From: Candidatus Scybalomonas excrementavium
GTDB taxonomy: Bacteria; Bacillota; Clostridia; Lachnospirales; Lachnospiraceae
DNA length: 9,656 bases
Direction: 5' to 3'
Assembly (NCBI GenBank): GCA_017694765.1
Contig: JADIML010000120.1
Span: 1 to 9,656 of the forward strand
Position numbers and translations under genes: made by a program. Numbering within the stretch: the first letter of the stretch is position 1; every line of letters starts with the position of its first letter. The notes under the pieces are model-generated. The model saw nothing but the letters and a program-made list of their open reading frames with translations, did not search any database and was not told the DNA's origin. Below, one piece after another: positions 1 to 6,831 of this stretch.

Positions 1-2061
1 ATAGCTTAAATATCCATTCATACGATCGATTTTTGTTAAATTACTACTTCCACAAACCGGACAAACATCCATATCTAACTCTTCATGTCCACAATCATCA
101 CAATAGGATAACGATAAATTCACACCTTCATAAAATCCCATTGCCATAGCTCTGCGAATTAACGTTTTAATCGCTTCTTTATTATAATCGATTGGATATT
201 TCACATATTGAATCTTTCCACCATTAGAAAGTTCCCAGAAACGGTGTTCTAAATCTTGCTTTTGAATTGGTGTAATATCTTCTGCTACATGACAATGGAA
301 TCCATTGCTTACGTAATCTCTATCGGATACATTTTCAATAATTCCATATTTTTTACGAAATTGTTTTACTTGTAATCCACATAAATTTTCAGCTGGTGTT
401 GCATAAATCGCATATAAATTACCATCTTCTTCTTTAAACTCATTGACACGTTTATTAATATACTCAAGAACTTCAATGGCAAATGCCCCATCTTCTACTA
501 AAGATTTTCCATTATATAACTCTTGTAATTCATTAAATGCTGTAATACCAAAGGAAGCAGTTGCTGTTTTTAATAATGGCTTAATTTTATCATGAAGCCC
601 TAAGTTTCCACCATAAAATCCACCTTCACAATATGCTAAAGGATTCGTAGAAGCTCTCATTTCTCCTAAATACGCATAGGTACGAATATGAATTTTACGG
701 ATTAATTCTAAGTAGTAATCAAGTACTTCAAAGAAATCTCTGCTTTCATGTCTTGCTTTGGCTAAAATCATAGGAAGATGTAAACTCACAACGCCAATAT
801 TAAAACGTCCTACAAATACTGGCTCGTCATTTTCATCTTTTGGATTCATACCACCTTCTACATACCAAGGAGATAAAAATGCACGACATCCCATTGGAGA
901 GATGATTTTTCCATATTTTTTATACATGCTTGGCACATATCCTTCTCCACTTAAAGAAAGCCAGTCTGGATACATTGTCTTTGCTGAACAAGCAATTCCT
1001 GCTTCAAATACATCTTCTAATTCTTTGCCTTCTCCATGTAAATTTTCATCATATAAAAATACAATTTTAGGGAAGAGAACAGGTTTTTTACATTCTGCTT
1101 TTCCCTGTCCTTTTCTTCTAACGTCAAGCATTGTAATCGTAGCCATTTTCGCAAAACGACTTGTTCCTGTTCCAGCAGTCATTGTAATAAATGGATAATC
1201 TCCACGACTTGAAGATACAGAGTTGAATTTATATTCCCATCCCTGGAATCCTTGTTCCATATCGCGTTTTACATCTAAAAGTGCAATTTCTTCTGCTTTT
1301 TCTTCTGGTAAACCAAATCCCTTATATTTTTCTACATACATCGCATAAGATTTCTCAGCATATGGAGCTAAAATTTCTTCTACGCTTGGTACAGTAAATC
1401 CACCGTACTGTTGGCTTGCAGCACTTAAAACAATGTCTCCGATTACGTCAAAAGCAACATCAAGTGTTTTTGGCTCATTGTACCATAGGTTTCCCATTTC
1501 AAAGCCGCCTGTCAGCACATTTTTCACATCAAATAAACAACAGTTCATCGTGTCTCTTCTAGCTGACATATCGTGAATATAAATATATCCTTCTCTGCAT
1601 GCTTGAAGTTCTTCTACTGTCATAAAGAATTTTTGGTAAAGTGATTTATTCAGTTCATTAAAAATTAAACTTCTCTTTGTAGATACTAATGCTGAATCTG
1701 TATTACTGTTCTCTTTATCACCAATATACATAATAGACTGGCTCTTTTTGTATACTTCATCTAACATCTGTACAAAGTCTTGTTTATAATTACGATAATC
1801 ACGATAGCTTTTCGCAACGAGAGGATTCACTTTCTCTAATGCACCTTCTACTAAATTGTGCATTTGTGCGATCTGAATTCCTGGTACATTAAGAGCTTCT
1901 GCTTTTTCTTGTACAAATTCGCAAATAAAATTAAGCTCTGCTTGTGAAAACTTGATCATCGCTCTTTCTGCAGATTTATTCACTGCGATTACTACTTTTT
2001 GTACGTTGAATTCTTCCATTGTTCCATCTTTTTTAATTACTTTGATCTCACTACACTTCAC
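1..2061 (-). CDS. nrdD: Anaerobic (class III) ribonucleoside-triphosphate reductase, 3' end cut by window edge
   Basis: Reduces ribonucleoside triphosphates to dNTPs without oxygen, using a glycyl radical that the NrdG activase installs. 687 residues are visible and the frame runs off position 1, so the extreme C-terminus is missing. An ATP-cone-like allosteric domain occupies about residues 5-90. The motif MNCCLFD (Cys174/Cys175) and SPMGCRAF (Cys392) match the two active-site cysteines of the family; Cys392 is the expected thiyl cysteine. Near the end come a four-cysteine zinc site (Cys654, 657, 667, 670) and RMNGYLSY, with Gly683 as the radical site. The start is GTG at 2061: AGGAGG lies 8 nt upstream, a TAG at 2076-2074 closes the frame just above it, and the next in-frame ATG (residue 15) lacks an RBS. 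nrdG is probably downstream, outside the window. Family assignment is essentially certain; domain limits are approximate. Confidence 0.97.
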   Translation of the reverse strand, partial: MKCSEIKVIKKDGTMEEFNVQKVVIAVNKSAERAMIKFSQAELNFICEFVQEKAEALNVPGIQIAQMHNLVEGALEKVNPLVAKSYRDYRNYKQDFVQMLDEVYKKSQSIMYIGDKENSNTDSALVSTKRSLIFNELNKSLYQKFFMTVEELQACREGYIYIHDMSARRDTMNCCLFDVKNVLTGGFEMGNLWYNEPKTLDVAFDVIGDIVLSAASQQYGGFTVPSVEEILAPYAEKSYAMYVEKYKGFGLPEEKAEEIALLDVKRDMEQGFQGWEYKFNSVSSSRGDYPFITMTAGTGTSRFAKMATITMLDVRRKGQGKAECKKPVLFPKIVFLYDENLHGEGKELEDVFEAGIACSAKTMYPDWLSLSGEGYVPSMYKKYGKIISPMGCRAFLSPWYVEGGMNPKDENDEPVFVGRFNIGVVSLHLPMILAKARHESRDFFEVLDYYLELIRKIHIRTYAYLGEMRASTNPLAYCEGGFYGGNLGLHDKIKPLLKTATASFGITAFNELQELYNGKSLVEDGAFAIEVLEYINKRVNEFKEEDGNLYAIYATPAENLCGLQVKQFRKKYGIIENVSDRDYVSNGFHCHVAEDITPIQKQDLEHRFWELSNGGKIQYVKYPIDYNKEAIKTLIRRAMAMGFYEGVNLSLSYCDDCGHEELDMDVCPVCGSSNLTKIDRMNGYLSY

Positions 2062-2069
2062 CGTTACAT

Positions 2070-2075
2070 CCTCCT
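2070..2075 (-). promoter_or_regulatory. nrdD ribosome binding site fixing a GTG start
   Basis: AGGAGG on the minus strand, 8 nt before the GTG at 2061. The spacer contains ATGTAA, a start codon directly followed by a stop. It is out of frame with nrdD and abuts the Shine-Dalgarno, so it is probably not used, but it could mislead start calling. Confidence 0.85.
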
Positions 2076-2165
2076 AAAATTGATACTTTTTATAATATTT
2101 ATATTTCTTTTTTAATAATCGTATGGTATGTATTCGCAATCTACTCTCTATCTTGGCGTAAAAGA

Positions 2166-2191
2166 AAGAATGTACAAAGCCGTACATTCTT
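2166..2191 (-). other. Hairpin in the nrdD leader, possible attenuator
   Basis: A perfect 10-bp inverted repeat (AAGAATGTAC / GTACATTCTT) with a 6-nt loop. Read in the nrdD direction it is followed by a U-rich stretch (TCTTTT), giving a weak intrinsic-terminator shape inside the untranslated leader about 105 nt before the start codon. A smaller alternative stem (ACATT/AATGT, plus-strand 2184-2199) would use part of the same sequence. The structure is seen in the sequence; a regulatory role is inference. Confidence 0.5.
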
Positions 2192-2272
2192 AAAAATGTT
2201 CTTCTAATCCTTATATTTCCTAGATTATTGCTAAGATTTTCTCTATTTATACATCTTATACATTTCGTCCAA

Positions 2273-2288
2273 AAACTATATCTAGTTA
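2273..2288 (-). promoter_or_regulatory. NrdR box, promoter-proximal to nrdD
   Basis: AAACTATATCTAGTTA agrees at about 12 of 16 positions with the known NrdR palindrome acaCwAtATaTwGtgt; in its core only the base just after CWATAT departs. Its centre is 32 bp from the centre of the second box at 2305-2320, the roughly three-helical-turn spacing typical of paired NrdR boxes. It covers the candidate -10 TATAGT (2280-2275) of nrdD, so binding would block transcription. Confidence 0.75.
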
Positions 2289-2303
2289 TCAAATAGCACA
2301 CAA
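2275..2303 (-). promoter_or_regulatory. nrdD: Candidate nrdD promoter
   Basis: On the minus strand, TTGTGT (2303-2298), a 17-nt spacer and TATAGT (2280-2275) form a plausible sigma-A promoter whose -10 is inside an NrdR box. Transcription would start near 2268, giving a leader of about 205 nt. An alternative is TTGAGG (2334-2329), 16 nt, TATAGT (2312-2307) inside the other box. The -35 elements are weak, so which one is used is uncertain. Confidence 0.5.
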
Positions 2304-2304
2304 G

Positions 2305-2320
2305 ACACTATATCCTGTGT
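2305..2320 (-). promoter_or_regulatory. NrdR box, promoter-distal to nrdD
   Basis: ACACTATATCCTGTGT agrees at about 14 of 16 positions with the NrdR consensus acaCwAtATaTwGtgt, including both ACAC/TGTGT-type outer arms. NrdR is the zinc-finger/ATP-cone repressor that controls ribonucleotide reductase operons in response to nucleotide state. Position, pairing and target gene all fit. The box contains another TATAGT (2312-2307) that could act as an alternative -10. Confidence 0.82.
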
Positions 2321-2419
2321 GATTAGTTCCTCAATCGTATCACTAATATTTTTATAAGTCAAGACTTGATTTTATCTTTTTCAAGAAATTGAAGTGGGAG
2401 TTTTCGACTGTTTTCTAGT

Positions 2420-2438
2420 ATTCTACAAGATTCTACAA
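2420..2438 (+). repeat. Short tandem direct repeat, 10-bp period
   Basis: ATTCTACAA occurs twice with a 10-bp period (ATTCTACAAG then ATTCTACAA), about 85 bp upstream of the -35 of the plus-strand operon. One-turn spacing puts both copies on the same DNA face, as in tandem sites for response regulators. No regulator can be assigned. Confidence 0.5.
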
Positions 2439-2480
2439 AAAGTTTTTTTGTTTTTTTGATTTCAGAAATTTTTTTCTCCA

Positions 2481-2503
2481 TTTCTATTCTTTTTTCTATT
2501 CTT
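2481..2503 (+). repeat. Short tandem direct repeat in a T-rich tract, 12-bp period
   Basis: TTTCTATTCTT occurs twice with a 12-bp period inside a pyrimidine-rich stretch (about 2440-2503) just upstream of the operon promoter. It may be simple low-complexity sequence, or an upstream element affecting DNA curvature. No function is claimed. Confidence 0.5.
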
Positions 2504-2523
2504 ATGGAAACCAATTAGAAATA

Positions 2524-2552
2524 TTGCAAAGGAACCTTTTCTATGGTATGAT
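2524..2552 (+). promoter_or_regulatory. Sigma-A-type promoter of the glycan operon
   Basis: TTGCAA (2524-2529), an ideal 17-nt spacer and TATGAT (2547-2552), which is one base from the consensus -10. It follows a T-rich upstream tract. Transcription would begin around 2559, about 67 nt before the ATG at 2626, so the inverted repeat at 2575-2597 would lie in the 5' untranslated region. Confidence 0.7.
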
Positions 2553-2574
2553 TCAAGTTACTAAGTATTAGAAA

Positions 2575-2597
2575 TTTGCACACATTCTTTGTGCAAA
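2575..2597 (+). promoter_or_regulatory. Perfect inverted repeat between promoter and RBS (operator or 5' UTR hairpin)
   Basis: TTTGCACA, seven bases, TGTGCAAA: eight perfectly complementary base pairs starting about 16 nt after the predicted transcription start and ending 15 nt before the Shine-Dalgarno. It could be a dimeric repressor's operator in roadblock position, or an RNA hairpin. No T-tract follows, so it is not an intrinsic terminator. The binding factor is unknown. Confidence 0.55.
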
Positions 2598-2612
2598 GAA
2601 GTTACAAATTTT

Positions 2613-2618
2613 GGAGGA
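2613..2618 (+). promoter_or_regulatory. Ribosome binding site deciding the ATG at 2626
   Basis: GGAGGA lies 7 nt before ATG 2626. A longer reading from TTG 2611 would place this Shine-Dalgarno inside the coding region and leave that TTG without its own, so the ATG is chosen and the protein is 976 residues. Confidence 0.88.
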
Positions 2619-2625
2619 AACAATT

Positions 2626-5556
2626 ATGTCGGAATACAAAGTCAGTATCATTGTTCCTGTCTATAATGTAGAAGCCTATCTTCCTGAATGTATGGAAAGT
2701 CTTGTTCATCAAACATTAGAAGATATCGAAATTATTGCAGTGAACGATGGAAGCCCTGATAACAGTATTGATATTCTTAATCGTTATGCGAAAGAATATC
2801 CAAATAAAGTAAAGGTATTTACAACAGAAAATCATGGTGTAAGCCATGCGAGAAACTATGGACTTGATCGCGCAACTGGAGAATATGTTCTCTTTGTGGA
2901 TAGTGATGACTTCTTGGAACTTACGATGTGTGAAACACTTTATAACAAAGCAATCCAAGATAACAATGATCTCGTACTTTGTGCAAGAAATAACGTCTAT
3001 GAAAATGCAGATGGAACGATTACAAAAAAGCCTGCTGTCGTTCTTCCAATTAGTCAAAACTTTAAGCTAATTGACCGTAAATTTGAACTTGTTAAAATTT
3101 CCCCATTCCCATGGGATAAAATGTTCAAACGTTCGCTTCTTTCTGGAATTTATTTCCCAGAAGGAATTCGTTTTGAAGACCTTGTTGTGGCATTTTCTGT
3201 GGCTGCTAAAGCGAATTGTATTGGTAAGGTGGAACTTCCTCTTTACAATTATCGCCGTACGACACAAGGTGGCTTTTTAAATAGTTTTTCAAAGGCAACC
3301 GTGGATATTATTACTGCTTTTGATCTTTTATTCCAAATTATGAAAAAGGAAAATCTTTTTGATACTTTCTATGATGAATTGGAATATATTTGTACACGCC
3401 ACTTTTTCTTCCGTTATCCAGCCTTTTTCAATGCAGCCTCTAGAGGACAGTTGGATTTAAAACTGGAACTCCTTAATAAAACACAAGATTTTCTTGATAA
3501 AGAAGTGCCAACTTGGAGAGAAAACCATTACTTAAAATACTCTTCTACAAAAGCAATTAAAAATAAATTAGCACTTTATACAAATCGTGAATTATTCATA
3601 CAGCGTGTAATAGAAGCAGATAAAGCTCCTACTACTTTTAAGAAAGTTCGCAAAAAATTCAAAAGTTTTACTAGGAAAGTAAAAGGAAAATGGCGTAAGT
3701 TTAAACGTTCTAAAAAGAAAAAACAGCTTATTATGAAAAAACTTAAATTCTTAAAGCTATTTAACCTTCCAGCCATTTATCAATATACGAAATATTATGA
3801 AACTTGTAAGGTTGAAGACAAAACAATTCTTTTTGAATCGAAACATGGAGAAGATATGGCTGGTAACATCTTTAATATGATGTTAGAAACAAAACGTCCA
3901 GAATACCATGGCTTTAAAATTTACTTTGTTTTAACAAAAGCAAAGCGTGAGTTTTATGAAAATCAAATGAAACGATACGGTATTGATCACGTTGAAATTT
4001 TAGAACTTCGTACGAAAGAATATTTAAGAGCTTTAGCAACAGCCAAATATCTTGTAACAGACACAAGTTTTCCACCATATTTTATTAAACGTCCAGAACA
4101 AGTTTATTTAAATACATGGCACGGAACTCCATTAAAGGCGATGGGGCGTATCGTACCAAATCGTGAGTATGGTCTTGGAAATGTACAAAGAAACTTCTTA
4201 ATCGCTGACCATTTATTATATCAACAAGAATTTTCAAGAGATATTTTCTTAGGTGATTATATGATCGATAAGATTTATGAAGGCGATATTATGCTCTCTG
4301 GTTATCCAAGGAACTCTTCTTTCTTCCGTCCACAACGTTATGAAGAAATTCGTAAAGAGTGTGATCTTGAAGGAAAACAAGTCATTGTATATATGCCTAC
4401 TTGGAGAGGGCTTCTTCATAAAAAGAATAATAATGCTCAAGTAAAACAGCTCTATGATTATTTTGCAAAACTCGATCACTTATTAAGAGAGGATCAAATT
4501 TTCTTTGTAAAACTTCATCCATATGTAAAAAATGGGATTGATTGTAGTGAATTTTTGCATATTAAGGATTTCCCATCTGATTATGAAACATATGACTTCT
4601 TAAATGCAAGTGATATGCTCGTAACGGATTATTCAAGTATTATGTTTGACTATGCTGTAAGTAAGAAGAAAATTATTCTATTTACGTATGATAGACAAGA
4701 GTATTTAGAAGGTCGTGGAATTTATGCTGATTTAGATGAAATGGATCTTCCAAAAGTAGAAACTGTGGAAGAATTAATGGATGCTATTAATAGCGAAACT
4801 CCATTTTATCCAGACTTCTATAACCGTTTCTGCCCATATGACTATGCAGATACTGCTAAAAATGTATGTGATACTGTATTCTTATCCAAGAAAACAGATA
4901 TGAAAATAGAAACACGGACTGGTGCTTCAAAACCAAACGTTTTAATTTATGCCAAAGCATTACAAAATAACTATGCTGGAAATCATTTCATTCGTGTTCT
5001 AAATAAACAAGACTTAAAAGCTAGAAACTACTTCTTCTCTTTCCGTGCAGGAGCTATGAAAAAGAACTCTTCTATGCTCTCTACACTCGATCCAGAAATT
5101 GGATACTTCCCTCTTGGAAAGGAAAGAGATACTCTTGTTTCTGAAAAATTATCCTTTAAGTTATATTTACAATACGGTTTATTCAAAGGATTTTATAAGA
5201 GAAAATTAGATGCTTTTACAAAACGTGAGTTATTAAAAAATTATGGTACTACTACATTTGATACCCTCATTTTATATTCTTGCGTCGATCGTTTGATGTT
5301 TGAAATTTTAAGAAAGGCTGGTAACAAAAAAGTATATTGCTTTACAAACTTTAATCCAAAGAAATATGAAAAATCAAAAGCTTATCGCAAACGTATCAAC
5401 TATTTCTTAGAAGAATTAAAAACATTTGATAAAGTTTGGATTCCATCTTCTATGGATCAATTACCAGCTGTAGCCCAATTAAAACAACATACAAATGTTG
5501 GCGTTTCTACTGAAGATACTTTATCTGTAACAAGCATTTTAAAGGAGGTAAAATAA
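2626..5556 (+). CDS. Multidomain GT2 glycosyltransferase / CDP-glycerol glycerophosphotransferase (TagF-like) with GT4-like C-terminal half-domain
   Basis: 976 residues, likely a cytoplasmic enzyme at the membrane face that builds or decorates a teichoic-acid-like surface glycan. Residues 5-220 are a GT-A family 2 glycosyltransferase: IIVPVYN at 8-14, NDGSPD at 40-45, and the metal-binding DSDD at 92-95. Residues 339-377 are an extremely basic linker (22 Lys/Arg of 39, with interspersed Phe/Trp), probably a membrane-surface contact. Residues about 395-745 are a TagF/TagB-type glycerophosphotransferase: FESKHG from 403, WHGTPLK with His499, MPTWRG, KLHP with His631, and TDYSS at 667-671; the two histidines match those catalytic in TagF. 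Residues about 770-976 resemble the acceptor-side Rossmann half of a GT4 enzyme, without a donor-binding half. No signal peptide or clear transmembrane helix is seen. The stop is 1 nt from the next gene, and its last codons carry that gene's RBS. The first two domain calls are firm; the tail assignment and the substrates are tentative. Confidence 0.92.
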   Translation: MSEYKVSIIVPVYNVEAYLPECMESLVHQTLEDIEIIAVNDGSPDNSIDILNRYAKEYPNKVKVFTTENHGVSHARNYGLDRATGEYVLFVDSDDFLELTMCETLYNKAIQDNNDLVLCARNNVYENADGTITKKPAVVLPISQNFKLIDRKFELVKISPFPWDKMFKRSLLSGIYFPEGIRFEDLVVAFSVAAKANCIGKVELPLYNYRRTTQGGFLNSFSKATVDIITAFDLLFQIMKKENLFDTFYDELEYICTRHFFFRYPAFFNAASRGQLDLKLELLNKTQDFLDKEVPTWRENHYLKYSSTKAIKNKLALYTNRELFIQRVIEADKAPTTFKKVRKKFKSFTRKVKGKWRKFKRSKKKKQLIMKKLKFLKLFNLPAIYQYTKYYETCKVEDKTILFESKHGEDMAGNIFNMMLETKRPEYHGFKIYFVLTKAKREFYENQMKRYGIDHVEILELRTKEYLRALATAKYLVTDTSFPPYFIKRPEQVYLNTWHGTPLKAMGRIVPNREYGLGNVQRNFLIADHLLYQQEFSRDIFLGDYMIDKIYEGDIMLSGYPRNSSFFRPQRYEEIRKECDLEGKQVIVYMPTWRGLLHKKNNNAQVKQLYDYFAKLDHLLREDQIFFVKLHPYVKNGIDCSEFLHIKDFPSDYETYDFLNASDMLVTDYSSIMFDYAVSKKKIILFTYDRQEYLEGRGIYADLDEMDLPKVETVEELMDAINSETPFYPDFYNRFCPYDYADTAKNVCDTVFLSKKTDMKIETRTGASKPNVLIYAKALQNNYAGNHFIRVLNKQDLKARNYFFSFRAGAMKKNSSMLSTLDPEIGYFPLGKERDTLVSEKLSFKLYLQYGLFKGFYKRKLDAFTKRELLKNYGTTTFDTLILYSCVDRLMFEILRKAGNKKVYCFTNFNPKKYEKSKAYRKRINYFLEELKTFDKVWIPSSMDQLPAVAQLKQHTNVGVSTEDTLSVTSILKEVK
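5542..5548 (+). promoter_or_regulatory. RBS of the pyruvyl transferase embedded in the upstream coding end
   Basis: AAGGAGG lies in the last codons of the glycosyltransferase fusion gene, 9 nt before ATG 5558. With the upstream stop ending at 5556, the arrangement implies translational coupling and matched expression of the two proteins. Confidence 0.85.
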
Positions 5557-5557
5557 G

Positions 5558-6673
5558 ATGAAAGCAGGCGTTATTACTTTTCATAGTGCCCATAACTTTG
5601 GTGCAAGCCTTCAAACTTGGGCTTTACAGCAAGCACTGCTTGATCTTGGTGTAGAACCTTGTGTCATTAACTATCACACTCCTGTTATTGACAACTTATA
5701 CGATCCTATTAAGGAAACAGATCCAAGGAAGCGTGCAAAAAAAATCAAACAATTACAGAAGAAAAATCCAAAAAGCCTTTTACGCTATGAACGTTATAGT
5801 CAGTTTATTAAAGATAACTTTACTCTCTTTGGAAACTACACCTGTTATGAGGATCTATTAAAAGAAACAAATCATTTAGATGCTTATATTACTGGTAGTG
5901 ATCAAGTTTGGAACAGCCAACATATTGGAGGATATGATCCTGCATACTTCCTTGAATTTGCTCCAAAAGATGCACTTAAAATTTCTTATGCAGCAAGTAC
6001 AGGTCGTAGCTATGTGCTACCAATTTATCATGATAAATTCCGTCATGCTTTAGAAAGCTTCACTTCTATTGCAGTTCGTGAAGCTAGTGCTGCTCCAGCA
6101 GTTCAGGCATTGACTGATCATAAAGTAAATGTAGTAGCCGATCCTACTTTCTTAGTTCCGGGTAAGAAATATGATGCAATTAAACAAGCACCTGATATCA
6201 AAGAAAAATATATTTTCGTATATATGATGGAAAACAATCCACAAGTTGTGGCATTTGCTAATTCTATCTCTCGTGCTCTTGGTCTTCCAATTGTACAAAG
6301 ACGTCAAAAGAAATTTTTCATTAATGAAGTGGACAACACATACACTTCTACTCCTGGAGAATGGCTTGGTTGGATCGAAAACGCAGAACTTATTATTACA
6401 AACTCATTCCATGGTACTGTATTTTCTGCTATTTTTGAAAAACCATTTGTATCGATGCTTCATTCCGATACAGGAAGCCGTACAATCGATTTATTAAAGG
6501 CATTAGACTTAGAAGATCATATGATTCTTGATCCAACAACCTTTCATGATTTTGATCAATTCCAGATTAAAGATAAAGAAATGCTTCGAAAACGTATCGA
6601 GGAATTAAGAAATCATGGTCTTTCTTATTTAAAAGAAGCACTTCATCTAAACGAAACAAAAACGAAACAATAA
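5558..6673 (+). CDS. Polysaccharide pyruvyl transferase family protein
   Basis: 371 residues, a usual length for the polysaccharide pyruvyl transferase family (the CsaB/ExoV/WcaK group), which transfers pyruvate from phosphoenolpyruvate to a sugar as a ketal. The N-terminus ITFHSAHNFGASLQ (6-19) is typical, followed by GSDQVWN (113-119), SYAAS, a VRE motif, DPT (195-197) and TNSFHGTVFS with His285, the conserved late His-Gly motif. No signal peptide or membrane helix is seen, fitting a cytoplasmic enzyme acting on lipid-linked glycan. It is translationally coupled to the glycerophosphotransferase fusion and ends before a hairpin terminator, so the two form a complete operon. Pyruvylation would add negative charge to the polymer and can serve as a cell-wall protein anchor in other Firmicutes. 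Some members of this broad family may transfer other groups, so the exact reaction is inferred. Confidence 0.9.
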   Translation: MKAGVITFHSAHNFGASLQTWALQQALLDLGVEPCVINYHTPVIDNLYDPIKETDPRKRAKKIKQLQKKNPKSLLRYERYSQFIKDNFTLFGNYTCYEDLLKETNHLDAYITGSDQVWNSQHIGGYDPAYFLEFAPKDALKISYAASTGRSYVLPIYHDKFRHALESFTSIAVREASAAPAVQALTDHKVNVVADPTFLVPGKKYDAIKQAPDIKEKYIFVYMMENNPQVVAFANSISRALGLPIVQRRQKKFFINEVDNTYTSTPGEWLGWIENAELIITNSFHGTVFSAIFEKPFVSMLHSDTGSRTIDLLKALDLEDHMILDPTTFHDFDQFQIKDKEMLRKRIEELRNHGLSYLKEALHLNETKTKQ

Positions 6674-6709
6674 CCTATTGCTATCGTCTAGCTTCTTAAA
6701 ATATTTTGT

Positions 6710-6758
6710 AAAAATGCGTATTGTGTAGAATCCAAAACTCTTTGCAATACGTATTTTT
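6710..6758 (+). terminator. Hairpin terminator after the glycan operon
   Basis: AAAAATGCGTATTG (6710-6723) pairs with CAATACGTATTTTT (6745-6758): 14 pairs including one G-U, with a loop of about 21 nt. The 3' arm ends in five T's, giving a terminator shape 36 nt after the pyruvyl transferase stop. The long loop makes it weaker than the terminator at 7569-7608. Confidence 0.65.
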
Positions 6759-6831
6759 CATTTGAGTAATTTGTATCCTATTATTTTATAACACTTTATC
6801 ATAGGAATCGTAATCTAAATGGAGTATAACA

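Larger units (their letters stand above)
2062..2625. other. Divergent intergenic region between nrdD and the glycan operon
   Basis: These 564 bases hold no convincing gene. The left part is the leader of nrdD on the minus strand, with a hairpin at 2166-2191. The middle holds paired NrdR-box-like palindromes at 2273-2320. The right part is very T-rich on the plus strand, has two short tandem repeats (2420-2438 and 2481-2503), and then the promoter, 5' UTR hairpin and ribosome binding site of the glycosyltransferase gene. The minus-strand frame 2301-2074 starts inside the promoter spacer, has no RBS and is not taken as a gene. Confidence 0.8.

Noticed and set aside
758..1198. 146-codon plus-strand open frame
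   Set aside because: It is antisense to nrdD, whose frame is continuous with all catalytic motifs; the peptide resembles no family I recognise and no RBS was seen.
2074..2301. 75-codon minus-strand frame in the nrdD leader
   Set aside because: Its GTG start lies in the candidate promoter spacer and NrdR region, there is no RBS, and the product is low-complexity Lys/Tyr-rich at its end.
2341..2375. AAGTCAAGACTT near-palindrome and nearby TTGAT as an Fnr-type site
   Set aside because: No TTGAT-N4-ATCAA arrangement is present and the repeat is short enough to occur by chance in AT-rich DNA.
2611..2625. TTG start 15 nt upstream for the glycosyltransferase fusion
   Set aside because: The GGAGGA Shine-Dalgarno at 2613-2618 would be inside the gene; ATG 2626 is correctly spaced from it and begins the normal GT2 N-terminus.
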